Below, in pieces: positions 1-9,302 of a stretch of DNA of 64,000 nt. This stretch comes from Thioclava sp. ES.031. Its GTDB lineage: Bacteria; Pseudomonadota; Alphaproteobacteria; Rhodobacterales; Rhodobacteraceae. A program made the translations under genes and the position numbers. The stretch covers positions 1,374,001 through 1,438,000 of the forward strand of contig NZ_PDJO01000001.1 in the NCBI RefSeq assembly GCF_002563775.1, read 5' to 3'. Every line of letters starts with the position of its first letter. The first letter of the stretch is position 1. The notes under the pieces are model-generated. The model searched no databases and had not been told where the DNA came from. It saw only the letters and a program-made list of their open reading frames with translations.

Positions 1-1
1 G

Positions 2-424
2 GTGCGGATCTCGGCAGGGGCGTTCGGCATCGCACGACCCGATCGCGATCTGATCGTGTCGCCGCAGCACCGGATGCTGGTGCGCGGACGCGCGGCGCAG
101 GCGCTGTTTGCCGAGGACGAGGTTCTGGTGCGCGCCTGCGATCTGGTGAATGGCCGCCAGATCCGCTTCGAGGGCGCGCTGCGCGGCCTGAGCTACATCC
201 ACCTGATGTTCGAACGCCATCAGGTACTGACCGCGAACGGGCTTGAGACCGAAAGCTTCCACCCGGCCTCCACCCGGCTCGAGATGATCGCCCGCGACCA
301 GCGCGCCGGGCTTGAGGCGCTGGTGCCCGAGGTCGAGGAAAATCCGCTCAGCTATGGCGCCTTCGCGCGCCGTGCGCTCAAGCCCTCCGAGGCCGCGATC
401 CTGCGCCACGATCTGGCCGCCTGA
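2..424 (+). CDS. Hint-domain protein, C-terminal part (cut by window edge)
   Basis: The reading frame is open to the left edge, so the GTG at position 2 is probably not the true start and the gene begins outside the window. The 140 visible residues look like the C-terminal half of a Hint (hedgehog/intein-type) domain of the Hint_2 kind common in Rhodobacteraceae: the segment LIVSPQHRMLVRG near residues 18-30, then HLMFERHQVLTANG near 67-80, and ESFHP near 84-88. These proteins are usually large and secreted or surface-associated, with the Hint module at or near the C-terminus. The substrate or cleavage activity cannot be judged without the N-terminal part. Confidence 0.75.
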   Translation: MRISAGAFGIARPDRDLIVSPQHRMLVRGRAAQALFAEDEVLVRACDLVNGRQIRFEGALRGLSYIHLMFERHQVLTANGLETESFHPASTRLEMIARDQRAGLEALVPEVEENPLSYGAFARRALKPSEAAILRHDLAA

Positions 425-547
425 ACGGGCAAATCCGCTCGAAATCGCTGCAGGCTTGGGCTGTGCGTCAGATGCACGGCTTCGTGCGCATTTTGCGCCT
501 TTTCTCTGCCCGAACGTCGCCTTAGCTTCGGGACAAAGGAGATATCA

Positions 548-1321
548 ATGACCAGACCCGTCGTCGGCATCATCGGCAATAGAGGCCTCGTAGGTGACCG
601 CTACCCCGTCCATGAAGGCGGGCAGCTCAACTCGGAAGCGGTGAGCAAAGTTTCCGATTGCATCCCGCTGCTGATCCCCGCCGATCCCGAATATGTCTCC
701 GTTCAGGAGTTGATGGAGGTCTGCGACGGTTTCCTGCTGACCGGCGGGCGGCCGAACGTCCATCCGCATGAATATGGCGAGGAGCCGACCGAGAAGCACG
801 GCACTTTCGACCGCGCCCGCGATGCGATCACACTACCGCTGGTGCGCGCCTGTGTCGAAAACGGGCAGCCCTTCCTTGGCATCTGCCGGGGCTTTCAGGA
901 GGTCAACGTCGCGATGGGCGGCACGCTCCATCCCGAAATCCGCGAGCTTCCGGGCCGGTTGAACCACCGGATGCCTCCCGAGGGGACGCTCGAAGAAGGA
1001 TTCTCCAACCGTCACATGGTCACGCTCACCCCCGGCGGCCGGTTCGCGCGTCTCTTCGGCGCGGATGAGGTCGAGACCAACACGCTGCACGGGCAGGGCG
1101 TTTGCACCGCCGGTACCCGGATTGTGATCGAAGGGCGCGCCCCCGATGGTACGCCCGAGGCGATCTATGTTAAGGACGCGCCGGGGTTTACCCTATCGGT
1201 GCAATGGCATCCCGAATGGCGTGCGGCGGAAGATCCGGTCTCGCGCCCTCTGTTTGAGGCATTCGGCGATGCGGTGCGTGCTTGGGCGCGCGGCGAACGG
1301 CCCGCCGCCTGCGTCGCCTGA
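548..1321 (+). CDS. Class I glutamine amidotransferase, gamma-glutamyl-GABA hydrolase-like (peptidase C26)
   Basis: A 257-residue cytoplasmic protein of the PuuD/peptidase C26 family, which hydrolyses gamma-glutamyl amides such as gamma-glutamyl-GABA in putrescine breakdown. The catalytic triad is visible: nucleophile Cys113 in GICRGFQEVN, and His221 and Glu223 in QWHPEW. The oxyanion-side motif GGRPNVHPHEY (about 66-76) is also typical. AAAGGAG lies 6 bases before the ATG. The next gene, a D-lyxose isomerase, follows after 26 bases, so the two are probably cotranscribed. No other putrescine-pathway gene is nearby, so the exact substrate is inferred from family only. Confidence 0.85.
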   Translation: MTRPVVGIIGNRGLVGDRYPVHEGGQLNSEAVSKVSDCIPLLIPADPEYVSVQELMEVCDGFLLTGGRPNVHPHEYGEEPTEKHGTFDRARDAITLPLVRACVENGQPFLGICRGFQEVNVAMGGTLHPEIRELPGRLNHRMPPEGTLEEGFSNRHMVTLTPGGRFARLFGADEVETNTLHGQGVCTAGTRIVIEGRAPDGTPEAIYVKDAPGFTLSVQWHPEWRAAEDPVSRPLFEAFGDAVRAWARGERPAACVA

Positions 1322-1347
1322 GCCGCTAAGACAAAACGGAGAGACAG

Positions 1348-2037
1348 ATGAAACGCTCGCGCGTGAACGAAATCATGGCCGCGGCCGAGGATATGATCCA
1401 GGAATTCGGCTTCCGCCTGCCGCCCTTCGCATGGTGGAGCCCGGCCGAGTTCAAGGCGCGCCTGCCGCAGGCACAGCGCATCGTGGATGCCGCGATGGGT
1501 TGGGATATCACCGATTACGGGCAGGGCGATTTCGACAAGCTGGGTCTGTTCCTCTTCACCCTGCGCAACGGCGATCTGCGCGATCTTCAGGCGGGCCACG
1601 GCATGGCCTATGCCGAGAAGCTCCTGATCTCGCGCAAGGACCAGATCAGCCCAATGCATACCCATATCATCAAGGCCGAGGACATCATCAATCGCGGCGG
1701 CGCAGACCTCGCGATCGAGCTCTATGGCTCCGACGCGGATGGCAAATTCGACGAGAGCGCAGGCGGGCAGGTGATGTGCGACGGCGTCCCGCGCAATTAC
1801 GCGCCCGGCGAGGTGCTGATCCTGCGCCCCGGCGAGAGCGTGACCCTGCGGCCCGGTGACTGGCATGCCTTCTGGGGCGAGGGCGGCGACGTTCTGATCG
1901 GCGAGGTGTCGACCGTCAACGACGACAATACCGACAATATCTTCCGCGAAGATATCGGGCGGTTCTCAGAGATCGAGGAAGACGAAGCGCCGCGCCATCT
2001 GCTGGTCAGCGACTACGACAAGTTCCTGTATTCATAA
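1348..2037 (+). CDS. D-lyxose ketol-isomerase family protein
   Basis: A 229-residue cupin-fold protein of the D-lyxose isomerase family (Lyx_isomer), which interconverts D-lyxose and D-xylulose and often D-mannose and D-fructose using a bound metal ion. Likely metal ligands are His104, His106 and Glu111 in MHTHIIKAEDI and His173 in PGDWHAFWGEG. Length matches the family. No kinase or sugar transporter lies beside it; the only partner is the amidotransferase gene 26 bases upstream. The stop codon region overlaps by 6 bases with the end of the convergent AlkD-like gene, leaving no room for a terminator. Confidence 0.85.
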   Translation: MKRSRVNEIMAAAEDMIQEFGFRLPPFAWWSPAEFKARLPQAQRIVDAAMGWDITDYGQGDFDKLGLFLFTLRNGDLRDLQAGHGMAYAEKLLISRKDQISPMHTHIIKAEDIINRGGADLAIELYGSDADGKFDESAGGQVMCDGVPRNYAPGEVLILRPGESVTLRPGDWHAFWGEGGDVLIGEVSTVNDDNTDNIFREDIGRFSEIEEDEAPRHLLVSDYDKFLYS

Positions 2038-2883
2038 GTATTTACTGGCTTCCTTGCGGGCGAAAGGCTTCAGCCTTTCGCCATGCTCGGCCAGCCAGGC
2101 CTGTGCGCGGGCGGGGTCTTTCTTGCTCAGCTCGCGCAGCCACCACGCGATGGCCTTCTGGATGAACCAGTCGCGATCCTCGGCCAGTTGCGCGGCCCAG
2201 CCCAGAACCTCGTCGCGCACCGCCTCGTCCTCGGGCTTGGGATTGCGCTGCTTGGTCCAGGGTAGGGTGAAGACGAAGGCCGCACGCCGCGTCCACATGT
2301 GATCCGAGCGCACCCAGTCGGCCACCTCGTCGAGCCGCGCCGGCTCGGCCTGAAGCCGTTTCGAGCCCGCCTTGGCCGCGTGATCCGCAATCGCCCAGGC
2401 GTCGAATTGCGGCACCCAGCTCGCGATCAATTCCCATGCGGCACCGTCGGGGCGCAGCCGCGCCTGCGTCAGCAGCTTGGCCGCCGCGATCCGCGCCTCG
2501 TGAATGTCGCTGTCCCAAAGCCCGCGCGCCAACTCCACGCGTCCCGGCACGTCGAGCTGGCCGCGCCACAGCGCGACCATGTCTTCGATCGCGGGAACGG
2601 CAATGCCCAGATAGCGCCGCTCCGCTTTGTGATAGGCGGCCATCTCGGCGGCTTTCTCGGCATCCGCCCAGCTTTCCAGCGCGAAAAGCGCGTCTTCCAG
2701 CGTGGGCGGGGGCCCGAGCGGCGCGTCGGGGTCCTCTTCCTCGGCGAAGCTCTCATAGTCCGCATCCGAGGCCGCATAGGCCTCGGCCTCGGCGCGCAGT
2801 CGGGCATCCTCCGCCGGATCGAGCGGCGCGTAATCCGCCGCGCGCGGCCGCGCGACGCGTTTCTTGCCCCGCTTGCGGCTCAT
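2032..2883 (-). CDS. AlkD-like DNA alkylation repair protein
   Basis: A 283-residue protein of the DNA alkylation repair (AlkD) family, HEAT-like-repeat glycosylases that release alkylated purines such as 3-methyl- and 7-methyladenine/guanine. The C-terminal signature EDRDWFIQKAIAWWLRE matches the family's Asp-x-Phe-Ile-x-Lys-Ala-Ile pattern, and KAERRYLGIAVPA near residue 88 fits the family N-terminal start. A basic N-terminus (MSRKRGKKR) followed by an acidic linker to about residue 75 precedes the domain. The start codon overlaps the glmS stop by 4 bases (ATGA), so it is translationally coupled as the last gene of a glmU-glmS operon. Its activity is inferred from family membership. Confidence 0.8.
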   Translation of the reverse strand: MSRKRGKKRVARPRAADYAPLDPAEDARLRAEAEAYAASDADYESFAEEEDPDAPLGPPPTLEDALFALESWADAEKAAEMAAYHKAERRYLGIAVPAIEDMVALWRGQLDVPGRVELARGLWDSDIHEARIAAAKLLTQARLRPDGAAWELIASWVPQFDAWAIADHAAKAGSKRLQAEPARLDEVADWVRSDHMWTRRAAFVFTLPWTKQRNPKPEDEAVRDEVLGWAAQLAEDRDWFIQKAIAWWLRELSKKDPARAQAWLAEHGERLKPFARKEASKYL

Positions 2884-4694
2884 TCGACCGTCACCGATTT
2901 GGCGAGGTTGCGCGGCTGGTCCACGTCGGTGCCTTTCGCGACCGCCGTGTGATAGGCCAGAAGCTGCGCCGGAACCGCATAAAGGATCGGCGCGAAAGGT
3001 TCCGCGATATCAGGCATTTGCAGTGTGCCCCAAGTGCCGTCCTGCGCTGCGCTGATACCCTTGGCATCGGAGACCAGCAGCACCATCCCGTGGCGCGCCA
3101 TCACCTCCTGCATGTTCGACACGGTCTTGTCGAAGAGCTTGTCATAGGGCGCCATCACGATCACCGGCACGGTGCGATCGATCAGCGCGATCGGCCCGTG
3201 TTTCAGCTCGCCCGAGGCATAGCCTTCGGCATGGATATAGCTGATTTCCTTGAGCTTCAGCGCGCCTTCCAACGCGAGCGGATACATCGCGCCGCGCCCG
3301 AGGAAGAGAATGTCCTGCGCCTCGGCAAGTTGCTCTGCCAGATGCGCGATTGGCTCGGAAATCGACAGCGCCTGATTGAGCAGGCCGGGCAGGGCGCGCA
3401 GCGTATCGGCATGGCTGCCCAGCGTCGGCCCGTCAGTCTCGTCCCGGTCGCGGCCCGCTTTCAGCGCCATCACGGCCAGAACCAGCAGCTGCGCGGTGAA
3501 CGCCTTGGTCGAGGCCACGCCGACCTCGACGCCTGCGAAGATCGGCAACATGATGTCGGCTTCGCGCGCGATGGAGGAGGTGGGCACGTTGACCACGGCC
3601 ACGGTCTTCGCGACGCGCTCAGAGCAATAGCGCAGCGCGGCCAGCGTATCGGCGGTCTCGCCCGACTGGCTGACGAAGACGGCGAGGCTGCGCTCGGACA
3701 GGGGCGGCTCGCGGTAGCGGAATTCGGAGGCCACATCGATCTCGACCGGGATCCGGGCGAAGGTCTCGAACCAGTATTTCGCCACCGCGCAGGCGTAATG
3801 CGCCGTGCCGCAGGCGATCAGGATAATCCGGTCGATGTTGGAAAAGTCCAACTCTTCCGGCAGATTCAACCCAGTTTCGGGCAGATAATGTCGCAAAGCG
3901 TCAGCCAGGACGACGGGCTGCTCGGCGATTTCCTTCGCCATGAAATGCTTGTAGCCACCTTTTTCGACCTGCGCCTGACCCAGATCGATGCGGCTCTCGT
4001 CACGGTTCGCGCGGCGGCCCTCGGCGTCGAAAATTTCGGCGCCTGCGCGGGTGACGAAGGCGTAATCGCCCTCTTCGAGATAGGTGATCCGGTCGGTCAT
4101 CGGCGCGAGCGCAATCGCGTCCGACCCCACAAACATCTCGCCATCGCCATGCCCGATCGCGAGCGGGGAGCCTTTGCGCGCCGCAATCAGCAGATCGTCC
4201 TCGCCGTCGAAGAGCCACAGCAGCGCAAACGCCCCTTCGAGCTTACCGAGCGTCGCTACGGCGGCCTCGCGCGCATCCATGCCGCGATCCATGAACATCC
4301 GCGTCAGCAGCGCGACCGTTTCGGTATCCGTCTGCGTCTCCGGGGTGATCCCGGCCTCGGCCAGCTCGGCCCGCAGCTCGCGGAAGTTCTCGATGATGCC
4401 GTTATGCACGACCGCGACGGGTCCTGAGCGATGCGGATGCGCATTGCCCTGGGTCGCGGCCCCATGGGTCGCCCAGCGGGTATGGCCGATGCCCGACTTG
4501 CCCGGCAGCGGCTCGTGCACCAGCAGATCGGACAGGTTCCACAGCTTGCCCACCGCCCGGCGGCGGTCCAGCTTGCCTGCATTTACCGTCGCGATCCCGG
4601 CACTGTCATAGCCGCGATATTCCAATCGCTTGAGGCTCTCAACGAGCCAGGGGGAAACCTCGTGCTTCCCCAGAACGCCAATAATTCCGCACAT
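2880..4694 (-). CDS. glmS: Glutamine--fructose-6-phosphate aminotransferase (isomerizing)
   Basis: GlmS makes glucosamine 6-phosphate from fructose 6-phosphate and glutamine, the first committed step to UDP-GlcNAc for peptidoglycan and LPS. The 604-residue length is normal. The N-terminal glutaminase domain starts MCGIIGVLG, with Cys2 becoming the N-terminal nucleophile after Met removal. GIGHTRWATHG is at about 68-78. Two SIS sugar-isomerase domains occupy roughly 280-420 and 450-590, and the conserved C-terminal LAKSVTVE is intact. The gene directly abuts glmU (zero spacing) and overlaps the AlkD-like gene by 4 bases. I see no glmS ribozyme-like leader; the gene has no leader of its own. 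Confidence 0.97.
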   Translation of the reverse strand: MCGIIGVLGKHEVSPWLVESLKRLEYRGYDSAGIATVNAGKLDRRRAVGKLWNLSDLLVHEPLPGKSGIGHTRWATHGAATQGNAHPHRSGPVAVVHNGIIENFRELRAELAEAGITPETQTDTETVALLTRMFMDRGMDAREAAVATLGKLEGAFALLWLFDGEDDLLIAARKGSPLAIGHGDGEMFVGSDAIALAPMTDRITYLEEGDYAFVTRAGAEIFDAEGRRANRDESRIDLGQAQVEKGGYKHFMAKEIAEQPVVLADALRHYLPETGLNLPEELDFSNIDRIILIACGTAHYACAVAKYWFETFARIPVEIDVASEFRYREPPLSERSLAVFVSQSGETADTLAALRYCSERVAKTVAVVNVPTSSIAREADIMLPIFAGVEVGVASTKAFTAQLLVLAVMALKAGRDRDETDGPTLGSHADTLRALPGLLNQALSISEPIAHLAEQLAEAQDILFLGRGAMYPLALEGALKLKEISYIHAEGYASGELKHGPIALIDRTVPVIVMAPYDKLFDKTVSNMQEVMARHGMVLLVSDAKGISAAQDGTWGTLQMPDIAEPFAPILYAVPAQLLAYHTAVAKGTDVDQPRNLAKSVTVE

Positions 4695-6044
4695 TTAAAA
4701 ATCTTTCTTCATGCGACGCGCTTTCTCCGCGCGCAGTTTCGCAAAGAGTTTCTTGGCAAGGCCCGGACGGTTCACCTGCTCGGAGCGCTCGATCGCGATC
4801 GCCTCGGCGGGAACGTCCTTCGAGATCACCGATCCCGAGCCCGTCAGCGCGCCGTCGCCCACCGTCACTGGGGCCACCAGCATCGTGTCCGAGCCGATGA
4901 AGGCATTCGCGCCGATGGTGGTGCGATGCTTCATGACCCCGTCGTAATTGCAGGTCACCGTGCCCGCGCCGATATTCGTATGCTCCCCGATATCGGCATC
5001 GCCCAGATAGGTCAGATGGCCGACTTTCACACCCTCGGCGAGGATCGCGTTCTTCACCTCGACGAAATTGCCGATATGCACGTCCTCGGCGAGTTCCGCG
5101 CCGGGGCGCAGACGGGCGAAGGGGCCGATCGTGGCGCCGCGCGAGATGTGGCAGCCTTCGAGATGGCAGAAGGCCTCGATCACCGCACCGGATTCGATGG
5201 TGACATCGGGGCCGAACACGACATTCGGGCCCAGCACGACATCGCGGCTGATATAGGTGTCGAGCGCGAACCAGACGCTGGTGGGCTCCACCATGGTCAC
5301 GCCGTTTTCCATCGCCTCGGCGCGCATCCGCTCCTGGAAGAGGGCCTCGGCGCGGGCAAGCTCGGCGCGGGTGTTGATGCCCAGCGTCTCGGCCTCGTCA
5401 CAGGTCACGACCTGCGCGGTCAGACCCTTCTTGCGCGCGGCTTCGACGATATCGGTGAGGTAGTACTCCTGCGATGCGTTTTCGTTCGACAGCCCCGCAA
5501 CCAGTTCGGTCAGAAGCACCGCGTCACAGGCGATAACGCCAGAGTTGCAAAGGGTTATGGCGCGTTCTTCATCCGTGGCATCCTTGAATTCTACGATCCG
5601 GTCCAGCGTGTCGCCCTGCGCCACCAGGCGCCCGTAGCGGCCCGGATCGGCGGCCTCGAAGCCGAGCACGGTCACCGCCGCATCGGACGCGGCCAGCCGC
5701 TCCAGCGTCTCGGGCCGGATGAAGGGCGTGTCGCCGTAAAGCACGATCACGCGGCCATCGAACCCGTCGAGCGCGGGCAGGGCCTGTGCCACCGCGTGGC
5801 CGGTGCCGAGCTGTTCTTCCTGCAGCACGATCTGCGCCTCGGGATCGACCTTCGCGACGGCTTTCTTCACCTTGTCGGCGCCGTGGCCTGCGACCACGAT
5901 CACGGTCTCGGGTTCGAGCGCACGTCCGGCAGCCAGCGCATGCGCCACCAGCGGCGCGCGGCCCACCTGATGCAGCACCTTCGGCAAGTCGGATTTCATG
6001 CGGGTGCCCTGTCCCGCCGCGAGGGTGATCAATGCAATCGCCAT
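4695..6044 (-). CDS. glmU: Bifunctional GlmU: GlcN-1-P acetyltransferase / GlcNAc-1-P uridyltransferase
   Basis: GlmU carries out the last two steps to UDP-GlcNAc. The 449-residue protein has an N-terminal nucleotidyltransferase domain with LAAGQGTRMKSDLPKVLH at about 7-24 (the GxGTRM...K signature) and, from about residue 250, a left-handed beta-helix of hexapeptide repeats with the acetyl-CoA active-site region LTYLGDADIGEHTNIGAG. It is the first gene of the glmU-glmS-alkD-like operon, and its start lies 107 bases from the divergent gph start, so this interval must hold promoters in both directions. Confidence 0.97.
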   Translation of the reverse strand: MAIALITLAAGQGTRMKSDLPKVLHQVGRAPLVAHALAAGRALEPETVIVVAGHGADKVKKAVAKVDPEAQIVLQEEQLGTGHAVAQALPALDGFDGRVIVLYGDTPFIRPETLERLAASDAAVTVLGFEAADPGRYGRLVAQGDTLDRIVEFKDATDEERAITLCNSGVIACDAVLLTELVAGLSNENASQEYYLTDIVEAARKKGLTAQVVTCDEAETLGINTRAELARAEALFQERMRAEAMENGVTMVEPTSVWFALDTYISRDVVLGPNVVFGPDVTIESGAVIEAFCHLEGCHISRGATIGPFARLRPGAELAEDVHIGNFVEVKNAILAEGVKVGHLTYLGDADIGEHTNIGAGTVTCNYDGVMKHRTTIGANAFIGSDTMLVAPVTVGDGALTGSGSVISKDVPAEAIAIERSEQVNRPGLAKKLFAKLRAEKARRMKKDF

Positions 6045-6151
6045 TAGAAACCTTTTCTTCTGCTCGGCCCCGTTTTAACCATTGGCTTGCTTGCCGCAAG
6101 TGGTGCGTCTTCACGCTTCCTTTCGCGGTGTTACGGAAGGAGCAACAGGCA

Positions 6152-6823
6152 ATGCGCACAGTGGTTTTCGACCTCGACGGGACCTTGGCGGATACCTCCG
6201 CCGACCTGATCGCGGCGGCCAATTCCTGCTTTACGGCGCGCGGTCATGCGCCGCTTCTCGATCCGGCGGGCGACGCGCTGATCGCCTTCCACGGCGGCAG
6301 CGCGATGCTCAAGACCGGCTATGGGCGGCTGGGACTGCCGGATGCGGAGATCGCCGAGCTGGTCGAGGCCGACTATTACCCGCTGCTTGCGCATTACGGC
6401 GAGAATATCGACCGGCATACGCGGCTTTATCCCGGCGCTGAGGAAGCTGTGAAAACGCTGCGCGATCAGGGCTTTGCGACGGCTGTCTGCACCAACAAAC
6501 CCGAAGGTCTCGCGCGTGATCTGATCGACCGGCTCGGGATCGCCGCGCTTTTCGATGCGCTGATCGGCGCCGATACGCTGCCGCTGCGCAAACCTTCGCC
6601 CGATCCCTATCTCGCGGCGGTCGAGCGGGCAGGTGGCAAGCTGGAAGCCTCGCTGCTGGTGGGCGACACCAATACCGATCGCGAGACCGCGCGCGCGGTC
6701 GGCGTGCCCTGCGTTCTGGTGACCTTCGGACCGGAGGGGCGCGGCATCGAACGGCTCGCCCCCGAGGCGCTGCTCGATCATTTCGACGATCTGCCCGCGC
6801 TTGCCGCGCGGATGCTCGGGTGA
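6152..6823 (+). CDS. gph: Phosphoglycolate phosphatase-like HAD hydrolase
   Basis: A 223-residue HAD-superfamily phosphatase of the Gph type, which dephosphorylates 2-phosphoglycolate from DNA repair or oxygenase reactions. Motif I is FDLDGTLAD (nucleophile Asp7, acid Asp9), motif III is KPSPDPYL, and motif IV is VGDTNTDRETA. The frame stays open upstream to 6032, but ATG at 6152 has a good GGAAGGAG 9 bases before it and starts right at the HAD motif. The divergent partner is glmU. The MFS gene follows after 58 bases. The family is certain; the precise substrate is inferred. Confidence 0.88.
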   Translation: MRTVVFDLDGTLADTSADLIAAANSCFTARGHAPLLDPAGDALIAFHGGSAMLKTGYGRLGLPDAEIAELVEADYYPLLAHYGENIDRHTRLYPGAEEAVKTLRDQGFATAVCTNKPEGLARDLIDRLGIAALFDALIGADTLPLRKPSPDPYLAAVERAGGKLEASLLVGDTNTDRETARAVGVPCVLVTFGPEGRGIERLAPEALLDHFDDLPALAARMLG

Positions 6824-6881
6824 TCGCCTCGGCGGGGCTGTGCCGCCCCGACCCACCCCTCAGACGCGGCTTCCGACGGCC

Positions 6882-8105
6882 ATGACCGCAGCGCCCATCG
6901 GTCCTTCGCGCTTTCACGCCACCGCCTTCGTTCTGATCGCGGTGTTCCTCGACATGGTGGGGTTCGGCCTGATCATCCCGGTGCTGCCCTCGCTGATCGC
7001 GGATGTGGGCCATGTCGATCTGGCGCAGGCGAGCCGGATCGGGGGCTGGATGTTCGCGGCCTTCAGTCTCGCGCAGTTCCTGTTCGCGCCGTTGATGGGA
7101 AATCTCTCGGACCGGTTCGGACGGCGCCCGCTTTTGCTGCTCGCGATCGGCGGTCTGGGCGTCGATTACCTGTTTCACGCCTTTGCGCCGACGCTGCTCT
7201 GGCTCTTCGTGGGCCGGATCGTCGCGGGCATCTGCGGTGCGTCCTATGTCATCGCGAACGCCTATCTCGCCGATATCACCCCACCGGCCGAGCGCGCCCG
7301 CGCCTTCGGTCTGATCGGCGCGGCCTTCGGTTTCGGCTTCATCGCGGGGCCTGCGCTTGGCGGGTTTCTGGGCGAGCTTGGCCCGCGCATCCCCTTCTTC
7401 GTCGCCGCCGCGCTTTCGGGGCTGAATCTGATCTACGGGCTGATCGTGCTGCCCGAAAGCCTGCCGCAGGGGTTGCGCCGTCCGGTGAACTGGCGCGCCT
7501 GCAACCCGCTGGGCACGTTGAAAGTCTTCGCGCGTTATCCGGGCGTCCTGCCGATGGGCACCGCGCTTGGCGTCTATCTGTTCGCCTCCGCCGTCTATCC
7601 CGCGATCTGGCCCTATTGGGGGATGGCGAAATTCGGCTGGTCCGAGGGGACGGTGGGGCTGACGCTTGCAGGCTACGGGGTCGTCGCGGCGATCTTTCAG
7701 GGCGGGTTGGCCGGTCCGCTCGCGTCCCGTCTGGGCGAGGCGCGGGTGGTGGTGATCGGGCTGATCGTCGGGATCGGCATGACCATCGCGCTGGGGCTGT
7801 CGACCTCGCTCGTGATGGTGCTGATCGTCCTCTTGATCACCGGGATCGAGGGGCTGGTGCATCCGATGATCGCCTCGCTGATGTCCAATGCGGTGCCCGA
7901 GGATGCCCAGGGCGCGCTGCAGGGTGGCATATCCGCGCTGATGAACCTCGCGATGCTGGCGGGCACCTTGTTCTTCACCCAAGTGTTCGGGATATTCCTC
8001 GCCGAGAACGCCCCGATCCGCACGCCGGACATGGCCTTTTACGTGGCCTCGGTGATCCTGCTGGCGGCATTGGTGCTGTTCATCCGCGCAAGAAAGGTTG
8101 AGTGA
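6882..8105 (+). CDS. MFS transporter, TetA-like drug/proton antiporter family
   Basis: A 407-residue inner-membrane protein with about 12 hydrophobic helices. The first helix, [15 protein letters not shown], and the MFS motif [16 protein letters not shown] (about residues 68-82), are typical of the TetA/DHA1 group of drug:H+ antiporters. The open frame extends upstream to 6801, but ATG 6882 begins just before the first helix. The stop overlaps the next start by one base (TGATG), coupling it to a DegT-type aminotransferase gene. That pairing suggests export of an amino-sugar or amino-acid-derived product as an alternative to drug resistance; the substrate is unknown. Confidence 0.85.
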   Translation: MTAAPIGPSRFHATAFVLIAVFLDMVGFGLIIPVLPSLIADVGHVDLAQASRIGGWMFAAFSLAQFLFAPLMGNLSDRFGRRPLLLLAIGGLGVDYLFHAFAPTLLWLFVGRIVAGICGASYVIANAYLADITPPAERARAFGLIGAAFGFGFIAGPALGGFLGELGPRIPFFVAAALSGLNLIYGLIVLPESLPQGLRRPVNWRACNPLGTLKVFARYPGVLPMGTALGVYLFASAVYPAIWPYWGMAKFGWSEGTVGLTLAGYGVVAAIFQGGLAGPLASRLGEARVVVIGLIVGIGMTIALGLSTSLVMVLIVLLITGIEGLVHPMIASLMSNAVPEDAQGALQGGISALMNLAMLAGTLFFTQVFGIFLAENAPIRTPDMAFYVASVILLAALVLFIRARKVE

Positions 8106-9283
8106 TGTCCGAGGTTTTCAAAGGCAATTTCACCCAGCAGGAGCCGATCCCCGAAGATGCGATCGAGCGCGCCGTCGAGGTGATGCGCTCAGGCCGCCTG
8201 CATCGCTACAACACCCTGCCCGGAGAGCCGGGCGAGGTGGCGCTGCTGGAAGAAGAGTTCGCCGGATTGACCGGCGCGCCCTATTGCCTTGCGGTGGCCT
8301 CGGGCGGCTATGCCCTGGGCTGCGCGCTGCGCGCCGTGGGCGTCGGGCCCGGCGATCCGGTGCTGACCAATGCCTTCACGCTCGCCCCCGTGCCGGGCGC
8401 CATCGCGGCGGTCGGTGGCAAGCCCGTTCTGGTCGAGGTCACGGACCAGCTGACCATCGATCTCGACGATCTGGCGGCGAAAGCCCCGCAGGCGCGGGTG
8501 CTGATGCTGTCGCATATGCGCGGCCATATCTGCGACATGGATGCGCTGATGGAGATCGCGCGCGCCCACGATCTGACGGTGATCGAGGATTGCGCCCATA
8601 CGATGGGGGCGACATGGGCCGGGGTTCACTCGGGGCGGCATGGCGCGATCGGCTGCTATTCGACCCAGACCTATAAGCACATGAATTCGGGCGAGGGCGG
8701 GTTGATCGTGACCGACGATGCCGAGCTGGCGGCGCGGATGATCCTGCTCTCGGGCAGCTACATGCTTTTCGAGCGGCACCGCGCAGCGCCCGGCCCGGAG
8801 GTATTCGAGGGGCTGAAATACGACACGCCCAATGTCTCGGGCCGGATGGACCATCTGCGCGCCGCGATCCTGCGTCCGCAGCTGTCGACGCTGGCGGATC
8901 GGGTGGCGCGCTGGAATGCGCTTTACCGTGAGGTCGAGGCCGGGCTTGCCGGGGCGGAGGGCGTCGCGCTGATCGAGCGTCCCGAGGCCGAGAGCTATGT
9001 CGGCTCGTCCTTCCAGTTCCGCCTGCCGGGACGCTCTGCCCCCGAGATGCTGGACTTCGTGGCCCGTGCGGCGGCCCGCGGGGTCGAGCTGAAATGGTTC
9101 GGCGCGGATGAGCCTGCGGGCTTCACCTCGCGCCATGATAGCTGGCGTTACGCCGAGGCGCAGAACCTGCCGCGTACCGATGAGGTGCTGGCGACGCTGC
9201 TGGATCTGCGCCTGCCGCTGACTTTCTCGACGGATGACGCCGCCCAGATCGCGCGTATCCTGCGGCAAGAGGCCGAGGCCTGA
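8105..9283 (+). CDS. DegT/DnrJ/EryC1/StrS family PLP aminotransferase
   Basis: A 392-residue fold-type I aminotransferase-like enzyme of the DegT/DnrJ/EryC1/StrS family, whose members usually transaminate keto-sugars or related alicyclic substrates. The Schiff-base Lys is most likely Lys191 in STQTYKHMNSGEGG, and the PLP-ring aspartate is Asp162 in VIEDCAHTMGA. I chose ATG 8105, overlapping the MFS stop by one base, over the GTG at 8102. No nucleotide-sugar dehydratase, epimerase or glycosyltransferase is in the neighbourhood, so the usual amino-sugar role is not supported by context. It may act on a metabolite handled by the coupled exporter. Confidence 0.85.
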   Translation: MSEVFKGNFTQQEPIPEDAIERAVEVMRSGRLHRYNTLPGEPGEVALLEEEFAGLTGAPYCLAVASGGYALGCALRAVGVGPGDPVLTNAFTLAPVPGAIAAVGGKPVLVEVTDQLTIDLDDLAAKAPQARVLMLSHMRGHICDMDALMEIARAHDLTVIEDCAHTMGATWAGVHSGRHGAIGCYSTQTYKHMNSGEGGLIVTDDAELAARMILLSGSYMLFERHRAAPGPEVFEGLKYDTPNVSGRMDHLRAAILRPQLSTLADRVARWNALYREVEAGLAGAEGVALIERPEAESYVGSSFQFRLPGRSAPEMLDFVARAAARGVELKWFGADEPAGFTSRHDSWRYAEAQNLPRTDEVLATLLDLRLPLTFSTDDAAQIARILRQEAEA

Positions 9284-9302
9284 AGAGGTGGCGCGCTGAC
9301 CC

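Noticed and set aside
4692..4697. A glmS ribozyme or GlcN6P-responsive leader in front of glmS.
   Set aside because: glmS directly abuts the glmU stop codon, leaving no leader RNA, and the ribozyme is known mainly from Firmicutes.
6824..6881. GC-rich inverted stretch between gph and the MFS gene as a terminator.
   Set aside because: The arms pair poorly and no T-run follows.
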